Part shown: positions 9,396 through 17,531 of the stretch, one piece after another
Numbering within the stretch: position 1 is the stretch's first letter
Layout of the letters: each line of letters begins with the position of its first letter
From: Kibdelosporangium sp040675465
Lineage (GTDB): Bacteria; Actinomycetota; Actinomycetes; Mycobacteriales; Pseudonocardiaceae
Assembly (NCBI RefSeq): GCF_040675465.1
Contig: NZ_JBFAPA010000004.1
Span: 372,001-436,000, forward strand
DNA length: 64,000 bases
Reading direction: 5' to 3'
Translations under genes and position numbers: made by a program
Notes under the pieces: model-generated
The model's database searches: none
Seen by the model: only the letters and a program-made list of their open reading frames with translations
What the model was told of the DNA's origin: nothing

Positions 9396-9880
9396 CCCCG
9401 CAGATCGTCGAACGCGAAGAGCAGCCCTACGTCGCCGTCCGGGGCATGGTCACCATGCGGACCATCCCGGAGATCGCCGACCGGTTCCCCGAGGTGTTCG
9501 CCTGGCTGGGTCGCAACGGCATCACCCCGGCCGACGCGCCGTTCTTCAAGTACAACCTGATCGACATGGACCGGCACCTGGAGATGGAGGCCGGGGTGCC
9601 GATCGACGCGTCGGTCGCCGCGGACCGGGAGGTGCTGGTCGGGGTGTTACCCGCGGGCCGGTATGCGACGGTGTCGCACGTCGGCCACCCGCAGGAACTG
9701 GTCGAGGTCACCGGCAAGCTGCTGGAGTGGGCTTCCGCCGAGGGCCTGGCCTGGGACATGACCACGACCGACAAGGGCGACCGGTGGGCCTGCCGGCTGG
9801 AGCTGCTGCTGACCGACCCCGCGGTGGAGCCGGACATGGCCAAGTGGGAGATCCGGCTGATGTTCAAGCTCGCCGACTGA
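9392..9880 (+). CDS. GyrI-like / AraC effector-binding domain protein
   Basis: 162 residues that fit a stand-alone GyrI-like small-molecule binding domain: PQIVEREEQPYVAVRGMVTMRTIPEIADRFPEVFAWL at the start, a DMDRHLEMEAGVP segment and LPAGRYATVSHVGHPQELVE in the middle. Such domains bind cationic drugs or occur as effector domains of AraC and MerR regulators. It overlaps the upstream ECF42-type sigma gene by ATGA, so the two are probably co-translated and this protein may sense a ligand for that system (inference). A TTA codon occurs at 9647-9649. Confidence 0.78.
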   Translation: MTPQIVEREEQPYVAVRGMVTMRTIPEIADRFPEVFAWLGRNGITPADAPFFKYNLIDMDRHLEMEAGVPIDASVAADREVLVGVLPAGRYATVSHVGHPQELVEVTGKLLEWASAEGLAWDMTTTDKGDRWACRLELLLTDPAVEPDMAKWEIRLMFKLAD

Positions 9881-9905
9881 CTTTCGGGACTTGGGGGAGC
9901 ACGCA

Positions 9906-11177
9906 GTGGCTACGACCATCGTGAACGCGAGGGTGTTCGATGGGTCGACGTCGCGGGACTGGACATCGGTCCGGTTCGCGGACGGGGTGATCACCGACTG
10001 TGCGGCGGTCTCGGTGGCCCGGGAAGGCGACGAGGCGATCGACGCGGCGGGCGGGACGGTGCTTCCCGGTCTGATCGACGCGCATGTGCACCTCGTGCCC
10101 GGTGCCCTCGCGCAGTCGTTGATCTTCGGCGTGACCACCGTGCTGGACATGTTCAGCACACCCGGCCTGGTGGCCGAGGCCAAGCAGCAGGCGGGCTCCC
10201 AGCTGGACGTGGCCGATGTGCGTTCCTCGGGTGTCGGTGCCACCGCGCCCGGCGGCCACCCGTCGATCATGTACGCCCCGTTCCCGACGTTGACCGCCGC
10301 CGACGAAGCTGATCAGTTCGTCGCGGACCGGGTCGCGGAGGGCTCGGACTATCTGAAGATCTTCTCCGGTATCGGGGGTCTGTGGCCGTCTTTGGACTCC
10401 GACACCGTCGCGGCTCTGGTCACCGCCGCGCACGCCCGCGGTTTGCTCGTCGTCGGTCATGTGAGTTCGAAGGCCGGTGTGGAGCAGGTCGTGTCCGCCG
10501 GGGTCGACGTGCTGGCCCACGTTCCCGCGGACGCCGAACTGGACCAGGCTCTGGTCGGCCGCATTGCCGAGGCCGGGATCGCGGTCGGTCCGACGCTGGC
10601 CACCATCGAGAACACCCTCGGTGAACCGGGTGGCGCCGCGGTGGCAGCCGACCCACGGCTCGCCGGGCTGCTCGGCGACGGCTGGGCCCGCCGGTTGACC
10701 TCAGGTGCGCCGGGGCTGGGCGGCCGCGCCATGCCGCCGTACTCGCGGGCCGAGGACAACGTGCGGCGACTGGCCGACGCCGGGGTCACTCTGCTGGTGG
10801 GTACTGACGCGCCGAACCCTGGGACCGTGTTCGGCGCGAGCCTGCACCGGGAGCTGGAACTGCTTGTCCGGTGCGGTATCAGCCCGGCGCAGGCCCTGGC
10901 CGCTGCCACCACCGAACCGGCGCGAGTGTTCGGCCTGGCCGACCGGGGACGGATCGCGGCCGGGCTGCGCGCGGACGTGGTCCTCGTGTCCGGTGATCCG
11001 TTGACGGACATCACCGCGACGCGCTGCATCGAGCGGATCTGGCGCTCTGGCACCGCCTGTGACCGGCGTGCGTTCGTCGCGAGCCCTGCCGAGGCCGAGC
11101 AGCTCGCCGCGTTCGACGCCCAGGTCGCCAAAGCCGTGGCCGCCGTCCGTGAACGCCGTCCCGGCCCGGTGCGCTAG
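9906..11177 (+). CDS. Amidohydrolase-superfamily metal-dependent hydrolase
   Basis: 423 residues from GTG 9906, preceded by GGGGGAG. An in-frame TTG at 9891 is less likely. The sequence has the amidohydrolase pattern: an N-terminal beta-sandwich strand (TTIVNARVFDG), LPGLIDAHVHLVPG with the metal-binding HxH, VVGHVSSKAG with a further histidine, a later H (VLAHVPADAE), and LLVGTDAPNP with the metal-binding Asp. The end (AGLRADVVLVSGDPLTDI) is typical of imidazolonepropionase/prolidase-like members. The substrate cannot be read from the sequence. It follows the GyrI-like gene by 25 bases and may belong to the same transcript. Confidence 0.82.
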   Translation: MATTIVNARVFDGSTSRDWTSVRFADGVITDCAAVSVAREGDEAIDAAGGTVLPGLIDAHVHLVPGALAQSLIFGVTTVLDMFSTPGLVAEAKQQAGSQLDVADVRSSGVGATAPGGHPSIMYAPFPTLTAADEADQFVADRVAEGSDYLKIFSGIGGLWPSLDSDTVAALVTAAHARGLLVVGHVSSKAGVEQVVSAGVDVLAHVPADAELDQALVGRIAEAGIAVGPTLATIENTLGEPGGAAVAADPRLAGLLGDGWARRLTSGAPGLGGRAMPPYSRAEDNVRRLADAGVTLLVGTDAPNPGTVFGASLHRELELLVRCGISPAQALAAATTEPARVFGLADRGRIAAGLRADVVLVSGDPLTDITATRCIERIWRSGTACDRRAFVASPAEAEQLAAFDAQVAKAVAAVRERRPGPVR

Positions 11178-11185
11178 CCCGACGG

Positions 11186-11243
11186 TTGACATGCACCCTT
11201 CCGGCTGCCTATTCTCGGACATGCAGCCAAACGGCTGCCTATT
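11186..11243 (+). promoter_or_regulatory. Promoter and twin operator of the ArsR-AHSA1 gene
   Basis: TTGACA (11186-11191) and TATTCT (11210-11215) are 18 bases apart, a near-consensus housekeeping promoter. Two 26-bp direct repeats (11188-11213 and 11218-11243) differ at four positions and are exactly 30 bp apart. Each contains a dyad: GCACCC and GCAGCC, respectively, followed by four bases and GGCTGC; the second is perfect. The first overlaps the -35 and -10, the second covers the start of the transcript. This is what an autoregulating ArsR-type repressor would need. Confidence 0.75.
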
Positions 11244-11252
11244 GGAGGCGGC

Positions 11253-12053
11253 ATGGACGAGGTGTTCAAGGCGCTCGCCGACACCAGCCGGCGGCAGCTG
11301 CTCGACAGCCTGAACCGCCGCAACGGGCAGACGTTGCGGGAGCTGTGCGAGGGGCTGTCGATGGCGCGGCAGTCGGTGAGCAAGCACCTCGCCGTGCTCG
11401 AGGCGGCCCAGCTGGTGACCACCACCCGGCGTGGACGGGAGAAGCTGCACTACCTCAACGCGATGCCGATCAACGCCATCGCCGAGCGGTGGATCCACCA
11501 GTACGACCGTGAGCGCGCGCATGCCCTCGCCGATCTGCAGAAAGCCTTGGAGGCCACCCCCATGAGCGACACGTCGTTCAGCTACACCAGCTACATCCGC
11601 ACGACCCCCGAACAGCTGTGGCGGGCGCTGACCGAGCCGGAGTTCACCCGCCGCTACTGGGGCGGGGTGGCGCTGCGGTCGGACTGGCAGGTCGGGTCCC
11701 CGGTGCTGATGTCCGACAGCGAGACCGGCGAGTTCAAGGACCGTGGCCAGCGCGTCCTCGCCGCCGACCCGTACACCCTGCTGTCCTACAGCTGGCACCT
11801 CTACCAGCCCGCGCACGCCGAGTTGTTCGGCTGGGACGAGGCCGAACTGGCCGAACACCTCAAGGAACCGCGGTCCCGGGTGACCTTCGAACTGGAACCC
11901 AACGGTGCCACCGTCAAACTCACCGTCACCCACGACGGGTTCGAGCCCGGCAGCCCGATGCTGGAGGCCGTCAGCGGCAAACGCGACTTCAGCGGCGGCT
12001 GGCCCGAACTCCTCGCCGACCTCAAGACCGTCGTCGAGACCGGCAGACTCTGA
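11253..12053 (+). CDS. ArsR-type repressor fused to AHSA1/SRPBCC domain
   Basis: 266 residues. Residues 1-90 are a winged helix of the ArsR family (VFKALADTSRRQLLDSLNRRNGQTLREL, then SMARQSVSKHLAVLEAAQLV). No metal-binding ELCVCD-type motif is present, so it is not a metal sensor of the classical kind. Residues 105-265 form an AHSA1-like SRPBCC ligand-binding fold (YIRTTPEQLWRALTEPEFTRRYWGG, ending FSGGWPELLADLKTVVETGRL). Fusions of this kind are common in actinobacteria; the ligand is unknown. GGAGG lies four bases before the ATG. The operator just upstream suggests autorepression. Confidence 0.88.
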   Translation: MDEVFKALADTSRRQLLDSLNRRNGQTLRELCEGLSMARQSVSKHLAVLEAAQLVTTTRRGREKLHYLNAMPINAIAERWIHQYDRERAHALADLQKALEATPMSDTSFSYTSYIRTTPEQLWRALTEPEFTRRYWGGVALRSDWQVGSPVLMSDSETGEFKDRGQRVLAADPYTLLSYSWHLYQPAHAELFGWDEAELAEHLKEPRSRVTFELEPNGATVKLTVTHDGFEPGSPMLEAVSGKRDFSGGWPELLADLKTVVETGRL

Positions 12054-12070
12054 AATCTCGTCGGCGGAAC

Positions 12071-12097
12071 TGTCGATCCCGGTGGGCTGTGTTCGTG
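12071..12097 (+). promoter_or_regulatory. Candidate ECF42-type promoter before the YCII/DGPF gene
   Basis: TGTCGA at 12071-12076 matches the -35 reported for ECF42 sigma factors; CGT begins at 12094 after a 17-base spacer, only partly fitting the CGA/TC -10. The downstream gene encodes a DGPF-type protein, the usual ECF42 target, followed by an ECF42 gene. Autoregulation is inferred. Confidence 0.4.
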
Positions 12098-12133
12098 TGA
12101 ACGGTGCATGATCGGCCACAGGAGGGATCGACG

Positions 12134-12484
12134 ATGACACAGCAGCAGTACCTGCTCAGCATCTACCAGCCGGACGGGCCGATTCCGGAGCCGGACGTGC
12201 TGGCCGGGATCAAGGCCGAGCTGGATGTGCTCAACCGGGAGATGAAGGACGCGGGGGTGTGGGTGTTCTCGGCGGGGCTGACGCCGCCGAGCAGTGCCAC
12301 GGTGCTCAAGGCGCGGGGGCGGGATGTGCTGGTGACCGATGGGCCGTTCACCGAGGGCAAGGAGCATCTCGGTGGGTTCACCATCATCCGGGCGGCCGAC
12401 CTGGACGAGGCGATGGGCTGGGGGAGCAGGCTCGCGGGGGTGCTCAGCCCGCTGAGCATCGAGATCCGGCCGTTCCAGGGATGA
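12134..12484 (+). CDS. YCII-related (DGPF domain) protein
   Basis: 116 residues from ATG 12134, with GGAGGG eight bases upstream. The signature VTDGPFTEGKEHLGGFTIIRAADLDEAMGW is characteristic of DGPF/YCII-related proteins, which are the typical genomic partners and targets of ECF42 sigma factors. The function of these ferredoxin-like small proteins is not established. The stop codon overlaps the start of the ECF42 gene by four bases (ATGA), so the two are translationally coupled. Confidence 0.87.
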   Translation: MTQQQYLLSIYQPDGPIPEPDVLAGIKAELDVLNREMKDAGVWVFSAGLTPPSSATVLKARGRDVLVTDGPFTEGKEHLGGFTIIRAADLDEAMGWGSRLAGVLSPLSIEIRPFQG

Positions 12485-13722
12485 CGAGCCGCGTCGCGGA
12501 GATCTTCACCGCGGAGTACGGCCGCGCGGTGTCCGTGCTGGTCAAGGTGTTCGGCGACATCGACATCGCCGAGGAGGCCGTCCAGGACGCGTTCACCGCG
12601 GCTGTGCAGCGCTGGCCGGCCGACGGCGTCCCACCCAGCCCGGCCGGCTGGATCATCACCACCGCCCGCAACCGAGCCATCGACCGGTTGCGGCGTGAGG
12701 CTGCCCGCGACGACAAGTACGCGCAGGCAGCGCTGTTGCAGGCCCAGGACGACGAGCCAGTGGAGGAGGGTGCCGTGCGCGACGAGAGGCTGCGCCTGAT
12801 CTTCACGTGCTGCCACCCCTCGCTGGCCGTGCCGGCCCAGGTGGCGCTGACCCTGCGGCTGCTCGGCGGGCTGACCACGCCGGAGATCGCCCGCGCCTTC
12901 CTGGTGCCGGAACCCACGATGGCGCAACGGATCGTGCGCGCCAAGGGCAAGATCCGGGACGCCAAGATCCCCTACCGGGTGCCCTACGAGGCCGACCTGC
13001 CCGACCGGCTCAAGTCCGTGCTGGCCGTGGTCTACCTGATCTTCAACGAGGGGTACACCGCCAGCTCCGGCGACCGGCTCATCCGCGAGGACCTGTGCGC
13101 CGAGGCGATCCGGCTCGGCCGCCTGCTGGCCGAGCTGATGCCCGACGAACCCGAGGTCACCGGGCTGCTGGCGTTGATGCTGCTGATCGAGTCCCGTCGC
13201 ACCGCCCGGACCACCGGCGACGGCGGCATGGTCCTGCTGCGCGACCAGGACCGCGGCGCCTGGGACCGTGACCTGATCGCTGAAGGCCAAACCCTGGTGC
13301 GGCAATGCCTTCGCCGCAACCAGCCGGGTCCGTACCAGCTGCAGGCCGCGATCAACGCAGTGCACAGCGACGCCCCCGACGCGGAAACCACCGACTGGGG
13401 TCAGATCCTGCAGCTGTACAACCACCTGCTGACCATGACCCCGACCCCGATCGTCGCGCTCAACCGAGCCGTCGCCGTGGCGGAGGTCGAGGGACCGCAG
13501 GCGGCGCTCAGGGTGGTGGACGAGCTGAACCTGACCGACTACTACCTGTTCCACGCCATCCGCGCGGACCTGCTCACCCGCCTCGGCCGGTCCGCCGAAG
13601 CCGCCGAGGCGTACGGCGAGGCCATCGCCCGCGCGGACAACGCGGCCGAACGTGAGCTGTTGGAACGCCGTTCCCGCGCAACGCCAGAGCCTGTTGCCAA
13701 TTCGCCGGAAATCCCCGAATGA
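12481..13722 (+). CDS. ECF sigma factor, ECF42 group
   Basis: 413 residues from the ATG overlapping the DGPF gene. Region 2 is IDIAEEAVQDAFTAAVQRWP; region 4 is LRLLGGLTTPEIARAFLVPEPTMAQRIVRAKGKI; the extension contains VVYLIFNEGYTASSG, LLLIESRRTAR, ALNRAVAVAEVEGPQAAL and a C-terminal TPR-like helix pair. The N-terminus begins directly with MTSRVAEIFTAEYGRAVSVLVKVFG. Together with the upstream DGPF gene this is the canonical ECF42 module. It is the second ECF42-like factor in the window; the other (8115-9395) has a different partner. Confidence 0.9.
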   Translation: MTSRVAEIFTAEYGRAVSVLVKVFGDIDIAEEAVQDAFTAAVQRWPADGVPPSPAGWIITTARNRAIDRLRREAARDDKYAQAALLQAQDDEPVEEGAVRDERLRLIFTCCHPSLAVPAQVALTLRLLGGLTTPEIARAFLVPEPTMAQRIVRAKGKIRDAKIPYRVPYEADLPDRLKSVLAVVYLIFNEGYTASSGDRLIREDLCAEAIRLGRLLAELMPDEPEVTGLLALMLLIESRRTARTTGDGGMVLLRDQDRGAWDRDLIAEGQTLVRQCLRRNQPGPYQLQAAINAVHSDAPDAETTDWGQILQLYNHLLTMTPTPIVALNRAVAVAEVEGPQAALRVVDELNLTDYYLFHAIRADLLTRLGRSAEAAEAYGEAIARADNAAERELLERRSRATPEPVANSPEIPE

Positions 13723-13761
13723 GAGGCAAACGACTCTTGCGCACCGGACAACACCATGGTT

Positions 13762-13780
13762 GCCCCGAGCTGGCCGGGGC
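13762..13780 (+). terminator. Short hairpin after the ECF42 gene
   Basis: GCCCCG (13762-13767) pairs with CGGGGC (13775-13780) across a 7-base loop, 40 bases past the sigma-factor stop. The stem is only six base pairs, so termination is possible but not certain. I see nothing else in 13723-13941 apart from the next gene's leader. Confidence 0.35.
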
Positions 13781-13941
13781 GCGGGATCGCGAGCCACTAT
13801 CCCGCCGTTGTTGATCACAGCCGGCGACTGCCCGGTGACCCGCATTCGATCTTGTGACGTAGTTCGGCCAGTTAATGCAGCGCTTGTACCAGCGTGTTTG
13901 TGGCACCGTGGGCGGGAGTTCAGCACGGGAAGGAACTGGGG

Positions 13942-14919
13942 ATGCACAAGCACAGGCTCGGGCGCACCGCTGTGGAGATCACGCGCCTGGGAGTCGGTGG
14001 CGGCCCGATGGCGGGGTTGTTCGCGCCGATGGCGGACGCGACGGCCGCCGAGACGCTCGCCGCCGCGTGGGACGGCGGGATCCGCTATTTCGACACGTCA
14101 CCGCACTACGGCCTCGGCCATTCCGAGCGGCGGATCGGCGAGTTCCTGCGCCAGCGGCCGCGGGACTCGTATGTGCTGTCGACCAAGGTCGGCAGGTTGC
14201 TGGTGCCGCAGGAGGCGAAGGGGCGGATGGACCCGGTCGGGTTCCACGTCCCGGCCGATCACTACCGGGTACGGGACTTCACTCGTTCCGGGGTCCGACG
14301 CAGCGTCGAGGACTCGTTGGAACGCATGGGCGTCGACCGGTTCGACGTGCTGTTCCTGCATGACGCCGAGGACTGCTTCGACGACGCGCTGCGCGACGGG
14401 TATCCCGCGCTGGCGGAGTTGCGCGACGAGGGCCTGGTGCGCGCGATCGGCGCGGGCATGTACGACACATCCATGCTCACCACGCTGGTCAAGGAGACCG
14501 ATGTGGACGTGATCATGCAGTCCGGTGGGTGCACGCTGCTCAACCAGGGCGCGTTCGAGACGTTCCTGCCCGCCTGCGCGGAGCGGGGCGTGTCGGTGAT
14601 CGCCGCGTCGATCTTCAACTCCGGCCTGACCGCGACCCCGCGTCCCGGCCCGGACGCGCACTTCGACTACCAGCCCGCGTCGGCGGAGATGATCCAGCGG
14701 GCACACCGGATCGCGGATGTCTGCGAGGCGCATGGCGTGACGCTGCGGCAGGCCGCGATGGCGTTTCCGTTGCGGCACCCGGTGGTCGCGGGCATCGTCG
14801 TCGGGATGAGCTCACCCGGCGAGGCGCGCCAGGACGTCGAGGACTTCGGCGTGGACGTGCCCGAGCAGGTCTGGACCGACCTGCGCGATCAGGGTCTACT
14901 CGCCCCAAGCCTGCTGTAG
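13942..14919 (+). CDS. Aldo/keto reductase
   Basis: 325 residues from ATG 13942, preceded by GGGAAGGA. The AKR catalytic tetrad is recognisable: Asp and Tyr in IRYFDTSPHYGLGHSERRIG, Lys in YVLSTKVGR, and His in VLFLHDAED. The closest functional group by pattern is the fucose/galactose dehydrogenase-like AKRs (D-threo-aldose 1-dehydrogenase), which also show the insert RMDPVGFHVPADHYRVRDFT. It would use NAD(P)H with sugar or aldehyde substrates in the cytoplasm. Its 3' end overlaps the convergent DsbA-like gene by 24 bases. Confidence 0.85.
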   Translation: MHKHRLGRTAVEITRLGVGGGPMAGLFAPMADATAAETLAAAWDGGIRYFDTSPHYGLGHSERRIGEFLRQRPRDSYVLSTKVGRLLVPQEAKGRMDPVGFHVPADHYRVRDFTRSGVRRSVEDSLERMGVDRFDVLFLHDAEDCFDDALRDGYPALAELRDEGLVRAIGAGMYDTSMLTTLVKETDVDVIMQSGGCTLLNQGAFETFLPACAERGVSVIAASIFNSGLTATPRPGPDAHFDYQPASAEMIQRAHRIADVCEAHGVTLRQAAMAFPLRHPVVAGIVVGMSSPGEARQDVEDFGVDVPEQVWTDLRDQGLLAPSLL

Positions 14920-15513
14920 GGCTCGGGCGAAGACGTCCACGGCCTGGCCGCCGGCAACACCGAGCCGGCGGTCGAACACGAAGAACGGCACCCCGGTGGC
15001 GCCCAGCGCGGCGGCTTCGCGTTCCTCGCTGCGCACGGCGTCCGCGTACGCGGCGGGGTCGTCGAGCACGCGGCGGACCTCGTCCTCGGGCAACCCGGCC
15101 TTCACCGCGATCTCCTGGAGCGTGTCGCCGGTGAACAACGGCTGCGCTTCGGCGAAGTTGGCCGCGAACAGGGTGTTCACCAGGTCGTTCTCGAGGTCGT
15201 GTTCGCGGGCCAGGTGCAGCAGGCGGTGGGCGTCGAACGTGTTGCCCACCTCGCGGTCGGTCCGGTAGCCGAGGCCTTCGGCGCGGGCGAGCTCGGCGAC
15301 GTTCTGCTCCATCTGCGCGGCCTGCGGGCCGTAGCGTTCGGTCAGCATCCGCTCGATCGACTGGGTGCCGGTCCGCGCCGGGTCGAGCTCGAACGACCGG
15401 AACTCCACGCGGACCTCGTCGCGGTGCTCGAACCCGGCGAGGGCCTTGTCGAACCGGGCCTTGCCGATGTAGCACCACGGGCAGATGACGTCACTCCAGA
15501 TCTCCACAAGCAC
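14896..15513 (-). CDS. DsbA-family oxidoreductase, FrnE-like
   Basis: 205 residues starting at a GTG (MLVEIWSDVICPWCYIGKARFDKAL). The CPWC active site at residues 11-14 near the N-terminus, the absence of a signal peptide, and the cis-proline loop GATGVPFFVFDRRLGVAGGQ identify a cytoplasmic FrnE/DsbA-like thioredoxin-fold protein. Relatives act as thiol oxidoreductases or isomerases, some in polyketide biosynthesis or oxidative stress. It is convergent with, and slightly overlaps, the aldo/keto reductase gene. The ribosome site is weak. Confidence 0.88.
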   Translation of the reverse strand: MLVEIWSDVICPWCYIGKARFDKALAGFEHRDEVRVEFRSFELDPARTGTQSIERMLTERYGPQAAQMEQNVAELARAEGLGYRTDREVGNTFDAHRLLHLAREHDLENDLVNTLFAANFAEAQPLFTGDTLQEIAVKAGLPEDEVRRVLDDPAAYADAVRSEEREAAALGATGVPFFVFDRRLGVAGGQAVDVFARALQQAWGE

Positions 15514-15673
15514 ACCGTTACGGTAGGAAGATCGGCACCGGCGGTGAAGTACCCACTTCAGGGTAAGGAAATGAGCGCAGAGTAAGCGTGCAGGTCAGGT
15601 GCGGGGTGACCCGATCGGGTGTGACGCACATGTGATTCGCTGGCGCGGACCGCCTTCCCCTGAAGGGACTTCG

Positions 15674-15952
15674 ATGATCAAGACGCGTCGCACGAAGAAC
15701 GGCCAGGTGACCGTCACCTGGGTGCTGCCCGCGGATGTGCACGACGGTCCGGTCAGTGTCGTGGGCTGCTTCAACGACTGGACGCCGGGCATGCACGTGC
15801 TGGGCAAGCGATCCAACGGCACCCGCTCCGCCTCGTTCACCACCACCGCCGGCACCGAGATCCGGTTCCGCTACCTCGGCCACGGCGGCCACTGGTTCGA
15901 CGACCCGGAGGCCGTCCCGGACGGCACCAACAGCGTTGTGGTAGCCCTCTGA
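15674..15952 (+). CDS. Isoamylase early-set (CBM48-like) domain protein
   Basis: 92 residues from ATG 15674, with GAAGGGA upstream. The sequence is a single E-set/CBM48-like domain: VTVTWVLPADVHDGPVSVVGCFNDWTPGMHVL, then a beta strand run ending FRYLGHGGHWFDDPEAVPDGTNSVVVA. Stand-alone E-set proteins of this size are common in actinobacteria; some bind glucans, others resemble AMPK beta subunits. No catalytic domain is attached, so a binding or regulatory role is inferred. The gene stands alone between a divergent FrnE-like gene and a strong intergenic hairpin. Confidence 0.85.
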   Translation: MIKTRRTKNGQVTVTWVLPADVHDGPVSVVGCFNDWTPGMHVLGKRSNGTRSASFTTTAGTEIRFRYLGHGGHWFDDPEAVPDGTNSVVVAL

Positions 15953-15976
15953 CCCAGGCGAAACGGCTGAGCTTCG

Positions 15977-16032
15977 CGGAGGGGCCCGATCTGGACGCCG
16001 CCGGGGTTGATCCCCTAGCCGGGCCTCCTCCG
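15977..16032. terminator. Large imperfect hairpin between convergent genes
   Basis: GGAGGGGCCCG (15978-15988) pairs with CGGGCCTCCTCC (16020-16031) with one bulged base, and an inner GGGG/CCCC hairpin lies in the loop. It is located between the E-set gene and the convergent SnoaL pseudogene and probably serves as a two-way terminator. The remaining 140 bases to 16170 show nothing else. Confidence 0.4.
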
Positions 16033-16170
16033 CCGCTCACCGCCCCTTCAGCACGTTTCCGCAGGTCAGACGCCCTCAGGGTAGACGTGGACGGTCGCGC
16101 TGAACCCGAGCAGGGGTGCGCCACAAGGGACACCACCGGAAGTTCAGGCTGAGGGCCACCGCCTACAGGT

Positions 16171-16733
16171 TCACCGGCTGGCGAGAGCGGGTTCGGTGGT
16201 GTCGGTGAGGCGGGGATCGGGTGTGTCGGCCGACATGGCGAGCAGGCCGCGCAGGCATTTCAGCGCGAGCAGGATGTTCCTGGGCCTCTTCAGGTCCAGG
16301 CCGCCGATGAGCTGTCTGAGCATGGTCAGGGTGTCGAAGTAGATGCGTTCGCAGACCAGGTTCTCGCCCGCGTCGAAGATGAAGTACGCCGTCATGCGGA
16401 CCCGGAAACGGCTGCCGGTCGGCGGAATCCTGCCCAGCGGGCCGAGGTGGGTGCCCATCAGCCAGAACTCGACGATGACGGCGTCGGCGCTGTGGCGCAG
16501 TGCGATGAGTTCGTGCCGCTGGTCGGGGAACGCGACCCGGGTGTCGTGGTAGTAGCCGCGGACCGCGTTGTCGCCGTCGTGCACGGTCATGGTGGCGATC
16601 AGTTCGTAGTGCGGGTGCGGAAGGTCGAGAGCGTGGAGTCCCAGTCCTGGGCGACTTCGTCGCGGAAGTGGTCGAGCACCAGCCGTTGCCGGGCGGCCAG
16701 CACGTCGGGGGCGGGAAAGTCTAGTTCGGACAC
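16171..16733 (-). pseudogene. SnoaL-like (NTF2 fold) protein gene with a one-base frameshift
   Basis: From a GTG at 16733 the minus strand reads MSELDFPAPDVLAARQRLVLDHFRD... up to WDSTLSTF and then leaves frame, stopping 23 bases on. The next frame continues the same family: PHPHYELIATMTVHDGDNAVRGYYHDTRVAFPDQRHELIALRH, ending at 16171. One extra C at about 16619-16620 (TTCC to TTCCC) restores a single SnoaL-like reading frame of about 187 residues. The downstream piece alone could start at ATG 16590 as a truncated protein. Its start overlaps the MBL hydrolase gene by 13 bases, so the two formed an operon. A sequencing error in a C run is an alternative. Confidence 0.7.
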
Positions 16734-17515
16734 AACAGTGCCTTTCGGGCGAGGCGGTGGAAGAGGGTCGGATCGTGGGCCGAGAACACGTCGACGTCCG
16801 GGTGGTGCGCCAGTTCGGCGAGCCGCCGGTGGTTGTCGCGGACGCGTCGGCTGTCGAAGGCGATCATGCGTTCCTGGAGCGTCAGGGTGAGCGGCTGACG
16901 GCCGCGGCCGTCGACGACGCTGCGGTCGTAGAAGGAGTCCCCGGCGTGGAAGAGCCAGCGGCCGTCGGTCTGCACGGCGTAGGCGACGTGACCGCGGGTG
17001 TGCCCGGGCAACGGGATCATGACGATCCGTGGGTCGATGTCGGCGAGTTGCTGCGCCGCGGGAAAGCCGAGCCAGGGCTCACCGGTCGGCTCGTGAGCGA
17101 TGAACCGCGGACCATGGGCGAACTGCGCGGTGCGATACCGGAGTTTCTCGCCCAGGGTCCGCCCGGCTAACGCGCTGGCCAGCTCCCCGGCGGAGACGTG
17201 GACTTGGGCGTGCGGGAAGTCGGCGAGGCCACCGGCATGGTCCATGTCCAGGTGCGTGAGCAGGATGTGCCGCACGTCCTGCGGCGAGTAGCCCAGTCGT
17301 GCGACCTGGTTGACCGCCGCTTCGCTGGGGTCGAGCACGGGTCGGACGAAGGCGCGTGCGGGCCCGAGGCGGTGGCCGGGGTTGGCGATGTCGAGCAGCC
17401 CGTAGCCGGTGTCCACCAGGACAAGGCCGTTGGCGGTCTCGACGAGCAGGACATGACACACCAGTGGCGCGCCGGGGAACTGCATGGTTCCGCAGTTGAG
17501 GTGCCGCACCCGCAC
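16721..17515 (-). CDS. Metallo-beta-lactamase-fold hydrolase
   Basis: 264 residues from GTG 17515, with GGAGG six bases upstream. The MBL fold is shown by VLLVETANGLVLVDTGYG, the metal site ILLTHLDMDHAGGL (residues 84-97), a later IPLPGHTRGHVAYAV, and LFHAGDSFYD. The signature reads HxDxDH rather than HxHxDH, because Asp90 stands where the second His usually is. Similar proteins include lactonases of the AiiA/AttM kind and other small hydrolases. It is divergent from the TetR-P450 operon and two TetR-type palindromes lie between them, so it is probably controlled by that repressor. Confidence 0.83.
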   Translation of the reverse strand: MRVRHLNCGTMQFPGAPLVCHVLLVETANGLVLVDTGYGLLDIANPGHRLGPARAFVRPVLDPSEAAVNQVARLGYSPQDVRHILLTHLDMDHAGGLADFPHAQVHVSAGELASALAGRTLGEKLRYRTAQFAHGPRFIAHEPTGEPWLGFPAAQQLADIDPRIVMIPLPGHTRGHVAYAVQTDGRWLFHAGDSFYDRSVVDGRGRQPLTLTLQERMIAFDSRRVRDNHRRLAELAHHPDVDVFSAHDPTLFHRLARKALLCPN

Positions 17516-17531
17516 GCCCGGCCTCCATTAA

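Noticed and set aside
16171..16590. Treating the downstream SnoaL piece as an intact gene from ATG 16590
   Set aside because: About 47 residues of clear family sequence lie upstream in the adjacent frame, so the start is an internal methionine.
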